Of a stretch of DNA of 64,000 bases, positions 36,878-46,206 are shown piece by piece. The position numbers were made by a program, and so were the translations under genes. The notes beneath the pieces were generated by a model, which saw only the letters and a list, made by a program, of their open reading frames with translations, searched no databases and was not told the origin of the DNA. Position 1 is the first letter of the stretch; each line of letters begins with the position of its first letter. The stretch comes from Robertmurraya massiliosenegalensis JC6 (lineage in GTDB: Bacteria > Bacillota > Bacilli > Bacillales > Cytobacillaceae), in NCBI RefSeq assembly GCF_000311725.1, contig NZ_HE978511.1, positions 494,758-558,757 of the forward strand, read 5' to 3'.

Positions 36878-38296
36878 TTAGCGATTAAGATACAGTCCCT
36901 CTTCATCTTCCTTAAATGAAAATTGAAACAGTGACAACATCATGTTTAATTTCATATAAGGTTTCTCATTGATCATTTTTAAGGGGTTTTCCAAAAGACC
37001 ATAATGCACTTGATTATACTCATAAATATTTTGATTAACATAAAAACGGTAAAATTGATTCTCTAACTCCACATGAACAGTCTCAAAATCGTCTAATAAT
37101 GATGTTCTATAGCCAAGTGCAGTCATCGTTTCAACAAATGGAAGATACCGTTCGTTGTTCATAATGAATACATCTAAACCTTCAATATCCTTATCACCAA
37201 TAATAAGTGGCCGAGAATCATAAAAATAGAGCGGGCTCCACTTTGCCTTTTTATTTTTGTTCAACGTAAAAAATTCTGTTCTTTTATCAATGATAGAACC
37301 GAGAAGTTCATCTAATTTTTGAGATGTAATATGCTCCTCTTTATAGACCAATGCTAAAAATTGATCCAATTCATCCTTTGAAAAATAACTGTTCAGTTCA
37401 TCAATCATCCGGTTCGCTTTGAGAATATGACTTTCTTGTTGATCTACAAGAGAGCTTAAAACCTCCAAAAGCCATCTTTCTTCTACTGGAAATTGCCAAG
37501 TTTTTTCTAGAAAATAATGATAAATCATTCTTCGTTCTAATGCTTGATTATCTATACTAGATTGAATAATCATTAGACCTGATCCATTTGCGCTTGAATA
37601 ACTGTCTGTTATGACAACCGCTAGTGGCCCGTAATTGGGTATTTTCAATATCGATGGAAGAGAAAGAGCTGGATGAGAACCATTTGTTGTATAAAAATGT
37701 ATTCCTGTCTCGACATCTCGTTTCTCCAATGGAGTTGATTGCCAATAAAGTGCTCCTCTATCTCCTTTGCCCTCGAAAACATAATAATCAATGTACTCCA
37801 GTTTACTATAGCCTTTGAGCGGAAAACCCGTTACCCACGAGCCTTCTCTTCTTGATGTAGCAATGAGATTTATCGTCGTATGGGTAATGTCAACATCTTG
37901 CAAATGAAGGAACCAATCTTTTAAAAGAAAGGCTGAGTCTTCATCACTTATATCGATTTGATATTGAAAAGTGAATGACTGATTTTGCGTCTGTATGATA
38001 TGAGGATTGTCTTTAGCAGGTTCACAACTTTCCCCGTCTTCCTCGGTACACTGCCAATCAGCTATCATTTTGGGCGTAACAACAGAATAATCGAGATCAT
38101 TTTGTAAGCCTTCAATTTCTTGTGTAACAGAGAGAAAGCTATCATTAGATTTTACTGTAATATGTTGTACCACTTTTTCATCTATACCGAATTTAGCAGG
38201 ATTATGATATTCAGAGTAGGCATTCCATTGCCAAAATAACATGACTCCAATTATGCTACATAAACCTATTAATAATGTGAACGCAATCTTCCACAT
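36878..38296 (-). CDS. Membrane-anchored protein of unknown function with C-terminal stalk-like domain
   Basis: 472 residues. N-terminal helix (IAFTLLIGLCSIIGVMLFW), then a large extracytoplasmic region; the last 110 residues (VFIMNNERYLPFVETMTALGY ... KMINEKPYMKLNMML) resemble the copper-amine-oxidase N-terminal 'stalk' repeat found in many Bacillus surface proteins. A CTEEDGESCEP pair of cysteines at about 98-106 may form a disulfide. No catalytic motif seen. ATG 38296 with AAGGGGA upstream. Found near ylbG in relatives; function unknown. Confidence 0.75.
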   Translation of the reverse strand: MWKIAFTLLIGLCSIIGVMLFWQWNAYSEYHNPAKFGIDEKVVQHITVKSNDSFLSVTQEIEGLQNDLDYSVVTPKMIADWQCTEEDGESCEPAKDNPHIIQTQNQSFTFQYQIDISDEDSAFLLKDWFLHLQDVDITHTTINLIATSRREGSWVTGFPLKGYSKLEYIDYYVFEGKGDRGALYWQSTPLEKRDVETGIHFYTTNGSHPALSLPSILKIPNYGPLAVVITDSYSSANGSGLMIIQSSIDNQALERRMIYHYFLEKTWQFPVEERWLLEVLSSLVDQQESHILKANRMIDELNSYFSKDELDQFLALVYKEEHITSQKLDELLGSIIDKRTEFFTLNKNKKAKWSPLYFYDSRPLIIGDKDIEGLDVFIMNNERYLPFVETMTALGYRTSLLDDFETVHVELENQFYRFYVNQNIYEYNQVHYGLLENPLKMINEKPYMKLNMMLSLFQFSFKEDEEGLYLNR

Positions 38297-38579
38297 ATAT
38301 ATTCCCCTTATAACCATTTCTCTAATATTGATATATCTAGTCTTTCATACCTTAACAATATCAGAACTAAGAAATGACGTCATCTGTATTATTTAGGAAA
38401 AAACAAGGCGATACACACACTTGCCTTTTGACAACAATAATAGGCGTCAAAAATCCTGTTACATATGAAAATGAAGCAAAAATTTTTTGAGGCATTACCT
38501 CTTTTCAAATCATTCGTAGCGATTCTGCTTCAAGCGTGTTAAAGTATTGTTGGTACTAGAATAGAGGAGGATTTATGAA

Positions 38580-38969
38580 ATGATTCAACGATTTATCGAA
38601 TTAGGAGAAGGTTATTCTGATATTTATGAATTAATAGAGCTTGCAAAAGCAAACAAAGAACGACTTTTACATATGATGGCTTACCATACTGTCATAAATA
38701 ACAGAGAAGTTTCTTCGTTAGTCGTCGTTCTCAAACCAACAACACCTGGAGATTTCCAACCCTTATATATTTGCCGTGAAGGAATTCCCAATCCAAACAT
38801 AAAGCCCAATAAACGCTATGAACTTTTTCAAGAAGCTGCCCATGAGCTTAATAAAGAGATTATCCAACTCGAGGTAAAACCTTCTCTCCAATTCTCCGAG
38901 AAGGAACTTTTCTATCAATATTTAATTGGAATATTAAGAATGAATCACTATATTCCGCCACTATCATAA
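38580..38969 (+). CDS. DUF7147-like conserved protein
   Basis: 129 residues, no signal or membrane segment. Features VVVLKPTTPGDFQPLYICREGI and FYQYLIGILRMNHYIPPLS. Members are sometimes mislabelled methylthioribose kinase; nothing here supports kinase activity. ATG 38580 with GAGGAGG nine bases upstream (another ATG at 38575 stops at once). Confidence 0.7.
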   Translation: MIQRFIELGEGYSDIYELIELAKANKERLLHMMAYHTVINNREVSSLVVVLKPTTPGDFQPLYICREGIPNPNIKPNKRYELFQEAAHELNKEIIQLEVKPSLQFSEKELFYQYLIGILRMNHYIPPLS

Positions 38970-38976
38970 ATCAAAT

Positions 38977-39003
38977 AAAGGTGGAGCCTTTGCTCCACCT
39001 TTT
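38977..39003. terminator. Bidirectional terminator
   Basis: AAAGGTGGAGC and GCTCCACCTTT with a 4-base loop between the DUF7147 gene and ylbG. Confidence 0.9.
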
Positions 39004-39278
39004 TAAATTCCCATTCGATAATCGTACTCTTTCGCCTTATCCGGCTTCGAGTTCTCGTATTCAGTTTTTAAAAACGGCTTAAATGAAGGTTCTACCTTTT
39101 TGACGAAGGAATAGTTTTCTATTTTTTTCATAATCGTTTCTACATCCTCTAGATCACAATAGAGAACAACGTATTTTAAGCGCTTGGAAACAAAATGAAC
39201 ATTTCCGAACTTTCTTAACATTTTGGCTTGTTTTAAAGAATACAGCCATACGATAATCCCCTGACGTTGTCCTAACAT
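39003..39278 (-). CDS. ylbG: DUF2129 protein YlbG
   Basis: 91 residues. Starts [34 protein letters not shown] and the conserved [17 protein letters not shown] follow. Conserved in Bacillaceae next to ricF; RNA-related role is only a guess. ATG 39278 with GAAGGGG upstream. Confidence 0.9.
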   Translation of the reverse strand: MLGQRQGIIVWLYSLKQAKMLRKFGNVHFVSKRLKYVVLYCDLEDVETIMKKIENYSFVKKVEPSFKPFLKTEYENSKPDKAKEYDYRMGI

Positions 39279-39347
39279 ACTTTTTTCCCCTTCAACCACA
39301 TTGTTTTTTTTAGTCTAGCAGACAAACTCAGATATTTCAATCTAAAA

Positions 39348-39375
39348 AAGGCTTAGGCATATCGCCTAAGCCTAT
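39348..39375 (-). terminator. Terminator after ricF
   Basis: AGGCTTAGGC (39349-39358) and GCCTAAGCCT (39364-39373) form a perfect 10 bp stem; minus strand continues TTTTTTAG. Confidence 0.9.
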
Positions 39376-39818
39376 TATGAACAACCACAGCTTCCACCTG
39401 AACCACATCCGCCACCACAACTGGAAGAGCTATCAAAGAAAGGACTCCCTGTTGGAACTTTAATTTTTTCAGATACAGATTTCCCGATTAAAACACTCAC
39501 TTCATCCAATAGAGCCTGAAGGTCATTTTCCGCTTTTTTGAACTCAGCAACATGTATATCCATATCCATCTCTCTTTTTAATTCCCGAATGCTTTTCATC
39601 ACTTTTTGATATTCAGGATGATAACGGCCGAAGCGTTGAACTTCTTCATAAAGCTCCTTTTCTTTTGAAAAGGCTCTAATTTTACGCTGTGTTTCTCTAG
39701 TTGTCTTCACTTTATTTAAACAGATCATATAATACTCAACAACTTCTGATTCCAAAATCATCATAGATAGCTGTTCTGCCTGATCCAAAATTTCCATTCT
39801 TTCTAAAGTAGCAAGCAA
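39375..39818 (-). CDS. ricF: RicF (YlbF), component of the RicAFT iron-sulfur complex
   Basis: 147 residues, helical, ending in CGGGCGSGGSCGCS, whose cysteines help hold a 4Fe-4S cluster with RicA and RicT. The complex controls RNase Y mRNA maturation, and with it competence, sporulation and biofilm. Start is TTG 39818 (GGAGGTGAG upstream); the resulting MLATLERM aligns with the B. subtilis N-terminus. Confidence 0.93.
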   Translation of the reverse strand: MLATLERMEILDQAEQLSMMILESEVVEYYMICLNKVKTTRETQRKIRAFSKEKELYEEVQRFGRYHPEYQKVMKSIRELKREMDMDIHVAEFKKAENDLQALLDEVSVLIGKSVSEKIKVPTGSPFFDSSSSCGGGCGSGGSCGCS

Positions 39819-39890
39819 GATTAGCTCACCTCCGCTACCTATTTTAACATGGAACTATGGAAAAACGAAAGTTTATTGAACAATTATGCC

Positions 39891-40310
39891 CTAAGGAATG
39901 GAGACAGTGAATGCTTTTTCAAGATGATATGGCTCGTTATTAGCCTTAACAACCTCTAATTTAACTTGATGGCTGCCTTTTTCTAACCCCTTTATTATAA
40001 AAGCCGCAGCCGTAATCTCTTCCTTTTTCTCTCCATCAATATAGAGAATAATTTTCCCTTGTTTCTTGTCGCTATCATCACGAAAAGAAATGGCTGGTAT
40101 CATACACTCCACGTATACACTTGTTCCTCTTATATGATGCTGTACCTGAAAAGGTTCATTATTCTGCTCAATTGTTACTGGCATATCGTGGGCAGTATTG
40201 ACAGTACTCATTGGAATAACAGTAAACCTCACTTCAGGTTCAGGCATATCCTTTTGACATCCCACTACTGTCAGTAATAACAAACATATACCAACGATAA
40301 TCCTTTTCAT
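39891..40310 (-). CDS. Putative lipoprotein
   Basis: 139 residues. Signal with lipobox LTVVGC (cysteine 18), then a domain with IILYIDGEKKEEI and KGSHQVKLEVVKA that looks like a beta-sandwich. No known family named. ATG 40310 with GAAGGGGG upstream. Single gene between ricF and ylbE. Confidence 0.75.
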   Translation of the reverse strand: MKRIIVGICLLLLTVVGCQKDMPEPEVRFTVIPMSTVNTAHDMPVTIEQNNEPFQVQHHIRGTSVYVECMIPAISFRDDSDKKQGKIILYIDGEKKEEITAAAFIIKGLEKGSHQVKLEVVKANNEPYHLEKAFTVSIP

Positions 40311-40414
40311 TCGTTTGTCCCCCTTCCAATTCTAGACTCGCAACTATGTAAATGTAGTTATATTGTTTGCTAACAAATCTTTTTTTACTCTCTTACAACA
40401 TGAGAACATGAAAA

Positions 40415-40447
40415 AACAACCTTCTCTTTTGGGTTGAGAAAGTTGTT
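40415..40447 (-). terminator. Terminator after ylbE
   Basis: Minus strand AAAACAACTTTCTC and GAGAAGGTTGTTTT pair, followed by TTCATG. Confidence 0.8.
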
Positions 40448-40690
40448 TTAAGATTGATTATTATTCATCGCTTGAAACATGCTCATCATCATAGAGGCCA
40501 TATAGACACCATTAGAAAATTTTTCAACACGATGCGGAATGGTTTTTCGATGATAATGCAGGGCTGCAATTTGAAATGCTTGAAAATCATTTGGGTTTCT
40601 TGCAAGCTTTCGATACCAAAGAGGTTGTTCACGTAAAAATCTCTTCAAGTCAGGATCTGCATCAATTATTTCCATCATATCTTTCCTCAT
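40448..40690 (-). CDS. ylbE: YlbE-like protein
   Basis: 80 residues; DPDLKRFLREQPLWYRKLARNP and the late HYHRKTIPHRVEKF segment are typical. Sporulation-associated in Bacillus by neighbourhood with ylbD; function unknown. ATG 40690 preferred because AAAGGGGG then lies at normal spacing; ATG 40696 abuts it. Confidence 0.88.
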   Translation of the reverse strand: MRKDMMEIIDADPDLKRFLREQPLWYRKLARNPNDFQAFQIAALHYHRKTIPHRVEKFSNGVYMASMMMSMFQAMNNNQS

Positions 40691-40705
40691 ATCCATCCCC
40701 CTTTA

Positions 40706-41098
40706 TTAATCTTTTCTAAACTGGAATGGATTTGGCGCCTGATTCGTTGTATTATTGCTCGTTGTCTGTCCTTGTTTTCCTCCTTGGAATTGTAGAATTA
40801 TACCTTGTATCGCTCCAAGCGCCTGACTTAAATTTGTTATATGTCCTTGTAATTGATTCGGATCAACGTTTTTCACAGCATTCATAATTTGCGGGATCCA
40901 CTCTTTTTTATCTTGTTCTTTTTCCTTCGTTCCTTTTGTTTCATTCCAACGTGAGTCCTCTTCTCCAAGTAAATACCATTCCTCAAAAAGTTCTTGCCAT
41001 GTTGCTTTGCCTTTTCTTACTTCCATCACCATTTCGGGATGCTCTTTGACAAATTCTTTAAATCGTTGAACAGAAGGATGGAGTTGTTTCTTTTCCAT
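40706..41098 (-). CDS. ylbD: Spore coat-associated protein YlbD
   Basis: 130 residues. HPSVQRFKEFVKEHPEMV and WQELFEEWYLLGEEDSRW are the conserved core; C-terminus rich in Gln/Asn. YlbD is a spore coat protein of B. subtilis. Operon ylbD-ylbE, 15 bp gap. ATG 41098 with GAGGTG upstream. Confidence 0.88.
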   Translation of the reverse strand: MEKKQLHPSVQRFKEFVKEHPEMVMEVRKGKATWQELFEEWYLLGEEDSRWNETKGTKEKEQDKKEWIPQIMNAVKNVDPNQLQGHITNLSQALGAIQGIILQFQGGKQGQTTSNNTTNQAPNPFQFRKD

Positions 41099-41303
41099 GC
41101 TTTTTCACCTCAAACAAAGGGCATGTATACGATAATCCATTTCAAACGTCATGCTGCAACTGATCAATCAATTAGCTACACTGTAAAATCAACTTATATG
41201 TTGTTCGTTTGTCTATATCAAAATATGCCTCCTATGGTACGATATGATAAAGTCTTAAATGTTGTGAATCATGCAGAAGAACATATTGGATGGGGTGAAT
41301 TTA

Positions 41304-41783
41304 TTGCACGAGAAAGTTAAAAAACTTTTCCAACAAATCATTGAAAATGGAACTGAGGAAGAGTTGCATGTTTTAGAACACGTCCTAGAAGGTTTGGATA
41401 AAAAGGAACATTCCTATATTAATCGTTTACTTCACATGGATTATGAAATAACCGAAGAGGGCTTGGAAATAAAGATTCCATTACATCCAATGGTGAATAA
41501 CCCTTTGAAGATCCTTCATGGTGGCATAACTGCGACCGTTATTGATACGGCTATGGGAGCTTTAGTACATCATCTACTACCGAATGACAAGGCGGGAGTC
41601 ACAACTCAACTTACGATCAATTACATAGCCCCAGGCATTGGTGATGATATTATCTGCAAAGCAAGAATCAGTCACCACGGATCAAAAACGATGTTAGTTA
41701 ATGCCGATGTCCTTCGCTCTGATGGTCAAAAAATAGCCCAAGCTACCGGGAGCTTCTTTATTATTGATCGAAAAAAAACATAA
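41304..41783 (+). CDS. PaaI-family hotdog thioesterase
   Basis: 159 residues. Hotdog core: HPMVNNPLKILHGGITATVIDTAMG, with HGG and the Asp of the PaaI active site, then GVTTQLTINYIAPG. Probably cleaves an acyl-CoA. Start chosen at TTG 41304 (GGGGTGA 5 bases upstream); ATG 41271 is in frame without a ribosome site. Not in this place in B. subtilis. Confidence 0.8.
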   Translation: MHEKVKKLFQQIIENGTEEELHVLEHVLEGLDKKEHSYINRLLHMDYEITEEGLEIKIPLHPMVNNPLKILHGGITATVIDTAMGALVHHLLPNDKAGVTTQLTINYIAPGIGDDIICKARISHHGSKTMLVNADVLRSDGQKIAQATGSFFIIDRKKT

Positions 41784-41789
41784 AAATTA

Positions 41790-41822
41790 AAAGGTGAGGA
41801 CTTATCACAAGCCCTCACCTTT
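41790..41822. terminator. Bidirectional terminator
   Basis: AAAGGTGAGG and CCTCACCTTT form a 10 bp stem between the thioesterase gene and ylbC. Confidence 0.85.
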
Positions 41823-41824
41823 AC

Positions 41825-42913
41825 TTATTTTTCAGTCCATTTTTGAATAAAATTCTGCGTATAATGGAGATTATACACTCCTACCCCAATATGAGTAAAC
41901 TCTCCATTTAGAAGGGTTTCCCTGTGTCCTTTACTATTTAACCAGCCTTCCATTACTGCAGGTGCGTCTGCATAATTAGCTGCGATATTTTCTCCTGCTA
42001 GCTGATAAAACACCTCACCCGCCTCTAATCGATCAGATAATTCACCGGATGTTTTCGAAGTATGGGAGAAATCGTCACTTTCATACATATCGATACTATG
42101 AGCTAGTGCTACTTCTGCAACCATTTCATCTTTTTCCAATGGATTTAATTGATGTCTTACACGCATCACATTGGAAATATCAAAAATCTGTTCAGCATTT
42201 CCATTTGCAATCTCAGTTTCGCTTCCCTTCTCCCAAGGCTTGACTTCTACCAACTCACCTACATAGGCGAGTTCATACGGTTGTAATTTGATTAATGTTT
42301 CTGCATCCATAAATCTTACACTTGATAAGGTTCCATCGAATTTGTCGATGTAAAATTGAGCGTAAAAATCTCCCATTTGCACAAGTGGACGAGTGTTCAT
42401 ATCATTTTCTGTTAGCTCAAAACGATAGGAACTCCCATCATACATCAAGCTAATATACGGTCCAATCGGTACGGACGCATATATTTCTTCTACAGGTTGG
42501 CCTAATTTAAACGGAGTGATATCGACATCATTGCCAATTGCATATAGCGTTACGACTTTTTCGTTACGCACACCTACTTGAATATACTCTTGAAAACTCT
42601 TCTTATAAATCCACCATTCGTAACCGTATGCTGACTCATCAACTCTTGAAGGCTTACCCAATCTTTCTTCTAATAAAGAAATTTCCTTGCCAATTAATGT
42701 AGCTAGTCCTGTGGTGGGAGCCTCGATTTGTGGATTATCTGTCTCGTCTTTTGTTTCCTCTACTAATGTTTTATCTTCCTGAGGAGTATCTGGATGTTCG
42801 TTTACTAAAATTTCTTCTCCAAAGGATAGATTTAAGTAGAATACAACTGCTAATACTGCCGCAATTAATACTAGAATTCGAATAAGGGCTCGCAGAGGTT
42901 TGCCTCCTCTCAT
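41825..42913 (-). CDS. ylbC: CAP-domain protein YlbC
   Basis: 362 residues: membrane helix (about 10-27), acidic linker, CAP-associated N-terminal domain (70-215) and a C-terminal CAP/SCP domain (about 240-362) with the conserved HSIDMYESDDFSHTS, AGENIAANY and GHRETLLN motifs. Extracellular. ATG 42913 has no ribosome site, while GGAGG lies just after it; a CTG at 42895 seven bases from that site is an unusual alternative start. Confidence 0.88.
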   Translation of the reverse strand: MRGGKPLRALIRILVLIAAVLAVVFYLNLSFGEEILVNEHPDTPQEDKTLVEETKDETDNPQIEAPTTGLATLIGKEISLLEERLGKPSRVDESAYGYEWWIYKKSFQEYIQVGVRNEKVVTLYAIGNDVDITPFKLGQPVEEIYASVPIGPYISLMYDGSSYRFELTENDMNTRPLVQMGDFYAQFYIDKFDGTLSSVRFMDAETLIKLQPYELAYVGELVEVKPWEKGSETEIANGNAEQIFDISNVMRVRHQLNPLEKDEMVAEVALAHSIDMYESDDFSHTSKTSGELSDRLEAGEVFYQLAGENIAANYADAPAVMEGWLNSKGHRETLLNGEFTHIGVGVYNLHYTQNFIQKWTEK

Positions 42914-43030
42914 TTCTTTTGTTCAAGAAATTTATTTAATTTCTATTATTCTATGCATATAGTAGATATTAATATGATTATAACATCTATTATTTTCTTT
43001 GAAATCTTTCAAATTGAATATAAATAGAAA

Positions 43031-43058
43031 TAGCCCCCTAATGTTTTATAGGGGGCCA
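43031..43058 (-). terminator. Terminator after ylbB
   Basis: GCCCCCTA (43033-43040) and TAGGGGGC (43049-43056) with an 8-base loop. Confidence 0.85.
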
Positions 43059-43087
43059 TTTCGGTTATTGCAGCAACATCCTACTCG

Positions 43088-43522
43088 TTAGTGTTGCACT
43101 TCACCACCAGTGGGTTCTGAAATCTCTGACAACGCTTTTCCAGCTTGATGGTCAATCATTTTTCGAACAGCAAAGTCACCAAGTGACACGATTCCGATTA
43201 AATTCTTTCCTTCGACTACAGGTAACCTTCTTATTTGATGCTCTGCCATTAAATCAGAAGCTTCTTTTGCAGTCATATCAGCTGTTACCGTTATCAAATC
43301 ATCACTCATCACCTCTTCCACTTTTGTCGAACCAGGTTTTTTCTCAGCAATGCCGCGAATGACGAGATCTCTGTCGGTAATCATCCCCACTAGTTTTTCA
43401 CCATCAACAATTGGAATCGCTCCAACATTCCATTCTTTCATTTTAACAGCTACTTCATATACGTTATCGAGTAAAGTACAGCATTCCACTTCATCACTCA
43501 TAATATCTCTTACCTTTTGCAC
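43088..43522 (-). CDS. ylbB: CBS-domain protein YlbB
   Basis: 144 residues, two CBS domains (about 1-60 and 68-130) with VGMITDRDLVIRG and IGIVSLGDFAVRK. Probably binds an adenosine nucleotide. GTG 43522 with GGAGGG upstream. Confidence 0.9.
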   Translation of the reverse strand: MQKVRDIMSDEVECCTLLDNVYEVAVKMKEWNVGAIPIVDGEKLVGMITDRDLVIRGIAEKKPGSTKVEEVMSDDLITVTADMTAKEASDLMAEHQIRRLPVVEGKNLIGIVSLGDFAVRKMIDHQAGKALSEISEPTGGEVQH

Positions 43523-43756
43523 CTTTTTCCCTCCTCAATGCTTTGGATGTAATGATACCTTCATAAATAGTCTTTCCAAAGCAGATAAAAACATTAATAT
43601 TGAATGGATGAAATGTGAAAGAAGTGTGTTTTCTTTTACGTTGTCATTGCAACTTTTCTACTTTTCCACTATTATTAGATTTGGGATTATTTTAGTAAAA
43701 TTCTACATATGATATTCAAATCGAGTTATGTTTCACTTGTTTTAGGAGGGATCTAG

Positions 43757-44116
43757 ATGAAATTTGAGAATTTAGGATTCGATAAAGTAAAAGCTGATCT
43801 AAAACGTTTAGATGACGTAATGGAAAATTACGGATTAATTCGTGCAGAACAATGGGATTATGAGAGAGTATCCTACGATCGAAAGTTCGAATTAAAAGAG
43901 GGCGTATTTTACCTTCGCATTCTAGGCTATACAGTTGAAGGGGATGTAGGTGCGAACAGAGCGGTTCTTCAACTTCTTACTCCGTTGTTAGGGAAGCATT
44001 ATTACCCACATGGTGTAGAGTACGGAGAAGGTGAAGATTTTCCTAGCTCTTTAGTAAGCCAATGTGAAAAAATCTTAACTGAATTAAAAGCCGAAATAGA
44101 CAAGTTCGTAAATTAA
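43757..44116 (+). CDS. YugN-like family protein (YlbA position)
   Basis: 119 residues. WDYERVSYDRKFELKEGVFYLRI and HYYPHGVEYGEGEDFP are the conserved core. Cytoplasmic, function unknown; corresponds by place to ylbA. ATG 43757 with AGGAGGG upstream. Confidence 0.85.
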   Translation: MKFENLGFDKVKADLKRLDDVMENYGLIRAEQWDYERVSYDRKFELKEGVFYLRILGYTVEGDVGANRAVLQLLTPLLGKHYYPHGVEYGEGEDFPSSLVSQCEKILTELKAEIDKFVN

Positions 44117-44140
44117 CTCACTGTTATCTTCAAAAAAACA

Positions 44141-44178
44141 AGAAAAAGACCCATTCGCTTGAGTGGAGTCTTTTTCTT
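44141..44178 (+). terminator. Terminator after the YugN-like gene
   Basis: AAAAAGAC-CCA and TGG-AGTCTTTTT pair around TTCGCTTGAG, followed by CTTTA. Confidence 0.75.
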
Positions 44179-44231
44179 TACCTCAATTAGATAATACATC
44201 TATAATAGAGAAAAAGAGTAGATAATTCGTG

Positions 44232-44261
44232 TTGTTTAAATGCTGTTTTATATACTATAAT
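44232..44261 (+). promoter_or_regulatory. Candidate sigma-A promoter of the YtvI-like gene
   Basis: TTGTTT (44232-44237), 18 bases, TATAAT (44256-44261), 107 bp upstream of the start. Confidence 0.5.
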
Positions 44262-44367
44262 TTAACTATAAGTTTTAAAAATATAGGTAAGCATGTCTTA
44301 ACCTCCGTTTAATTTTTCAATCTTCAACCAATCTTTGTACTATTGTTATTTAGAAAGGGGTTCTACC

Positions 44368-45426
44368 TTGTCCAGTTTTTTCACAAAGCGCATGGCCATG
44401 ATTGTATTAATCGTAATCCTCGTCGCTGCCCTTCTTTACTTCATTCTACCTGTATCAGTTCCACTGATCGTAGCTTTTGTTACAGCATTATTCTTGCATC
44501 CAATTGTTAAATGGTTACGCAGAAAGACGAATTTAAATCAACAACTCGCTGTATTGATCGTATTCCTACTCTTTCTACTATTCATTGGAGTAAGTGGATA
44601 TTTTGTCACAACAAAAGTTATCACCGAAATCATTCGGTTAGTTGAAAATGCACCAATGTATATTAATGAGATTACAAAAGCATGGCTTAATATAGAGAAG
44701 GACTTTGCAAATGCAGCAAAGGATATGCCAAAAGAAGTCGTGACAGAAATTAGTCAACAAATCCAAAGTTTTCTTAACAAAACAAGAAATGATTTGGTCG
44801 CTTACGTCAATATTGACAATGTAAAGTCATTGTTAACGAATATTCCAAACTATTTGGTCAGTTTTCTTGTCTACTTGATTGCCCTATTCTTGTTCCTACT
44901 AGAGTTGCCGAGACTTCGTGATGGAATGTATTCTTTCTTGAAAGAAAAAACAGCTCAAAAAGTCCAGTTTATGACATCAAGACTTTCTTTCGTTATTTTT
45001 GGCTTCTTTAAAGCTCAATTTTTAGTTAGTATTATCATCTTCATTGTTTCGCTCATTGGTTTATTGTTTATTAAACCAGAAATCGCTTTAATAATGGCAC
45101 TTATCCTTTGGCTGATTGACTTTATCCCAATCATCGGCTCAATTGTGATTCTAGGCCCATGGGCTTTATTCCATTTAATCACTGGTGATATATCACTTGG
45201 AACACAATTAGCGGTTCTTGCAGCGGTATTATTAATCATTCGCAGAACGGTAGAACCAAAGGTAATGGGAAGTCATATCGGGTTATCGCCATTAGCGACA
45301 TTAATCGCTATGTATTTAGGTCTAAAAATTCTTGGGATACTAGGATTCGTGATTGGACCATTACTACTTATCGCCTTTAATTCTGCCAAAGAAGCTGGCA
45401 TTATTAAAATGAATTTTAAAATATAG
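44368..45426 (+). CDS. AI-2E transporter family membrane protein (YtvI-like)
   Basis: 352 residues, about seven membrane segments, with the family signatures in the C-half: LIDFIPIIGSIVILGPWA and PKVMGSHIGLSPLATLIAMYLG. Resembles the sporulation membrane protein YtvI. Substrate unknown. TTG 44368 with AAAGGGG upstream is the start; a longer frame from 44335 has none. Confidence 0.82.
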   Translation: MSSFFTKRMAMIVLIVILVAALLYFILPVSVPLIVAFVTALFLHPIVKWLRRKTNLNQQLAVLIVFLLFLLFIGVSGYFVTTKVITEIIRLVENAPMYINEITKAWLNIEKDFANAAKDMPKEVVTEISQQIQSFLNKTRNDLVAYVNIDNVKSLLTNIPNYLVSFLVYLIALFLFLLELPRLRDGMYSFLKEKTAQKVQFMTSRLSFVIFGFFKAQFLVSIIIFIVSLIGLLFIKPEIALIMALILWLIDFIPIIGSIVILGPWALFHLITGDISLGTQLAVLAAVLLIIRRTVEPKVMGSHIGLSPLATLIAMYLGLKILGILGFVIGPLLLIAFNSAKEAGIIKMNFKI

Positions 45427-45476
45427 AAAAAAGGCAGCCCAATGTCTCATTCAATGACACTGGAACTGCCTTTTTT
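45427..45476. terminator. Bidirectional terminator
   Basis: AAAAAAGGCAG and CTGCCTTTTTT arms close a long imperfect stem between the YtvI-like gene and the DUF420 gene. Confidence 0.85.
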
Positions 45477-45942
45477 ATAGCCCTAAAATAGCTTTAATAA
45501 CTGATGTCGTTTCCCCACCATGATAGAATACATAAAGTAATAAATAAACTGCAACGCCTGTTATCGCTGTAAAAAACCAAATATAACTTGTAATCGGGCC
45601 CAATTTACGATGAAATGCAAACTTCTTTTGATATCCTGTAACAAGAGACATAATTCCTAAAACCGCACCTACTGTCGCTAGTGTGATATGAAAAATTAAA
45701 AAGATTGTATAGTAAATTTTAATATCATCAGGACCACCAAAAGCTGTGTTTCCGATAAAAATCGTTCTAGAAGCATAAATGACAAAGAAAATAATCGCAA
45801 ATACTGCACCTAAAAACATCGTCTTTTGGTGAGCTTCTCTTTTTCCTTGTCTAATTTGGCTCCAACCAATCGCCACTGTGATCGCACTTAAAACAATAAA
45901 CGTCGTGCTTATTGTTGGTAAAATAGGTAAATTAAAATTCAT
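45475..45942 (-). CDS. DUF420 membrane protein (CtaM/YozB-like oxidase factor)
   Basis: 155 residues, four membrane segments; conserved histidines in IFHITLATVGAV and KFAFHRKLGPI. DUF420 proteins such as S. aureus CtaM are needed for heme A-type oxidases, which fits the cta genes beside it. ATG 45942 with AAAGGA upstream. Confidence 0.85.
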   Translation of the reverse strand: MNFNLPILPTISTTFIVLSAITVAIGWSQIRQGKREAHQKTMFLGAVFAIIFFVIYASRTIFIGNTAFGGPDDIKIYYTIFLIFHITLATVGAVLGIMSLVTGYQKKFAFHRKLGPITSYIWFFTAITGVAVYLLLYVFYHGGETTSVIKAILGL

Positions 45943-46179
45943 CACTTTATTCCTTTCTTCATATCCAAATAAATTATGTATCACATACCGATTTTGTAAA
46001 ATTTATTTACATAAGACTAATTTTAGTAGACTATCCATACATTTTCAATCTTCAATTGGCAATATATAAAAAGTGTACGAATTCTGTCATATTTATTGGT
46101 AAAAATGTGATTTATTTAATAGAAATTATTGCATTGCATAGAACAAAGCTTTTTGCACTTCTACGCATAAAAGAAAAAA

Positions 46180-46198
46180 AGCACCTGAATAAGGTGCC
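46180..46198 (-). terminator. Terminator after ctaG
   Basis: GCACCT and AGGTGC with a 5-base loop; minus strand tail TTTTTTTC. Confidence 0.75.
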
Positions 46199-46206
46199 AA
46201 ATGTCA

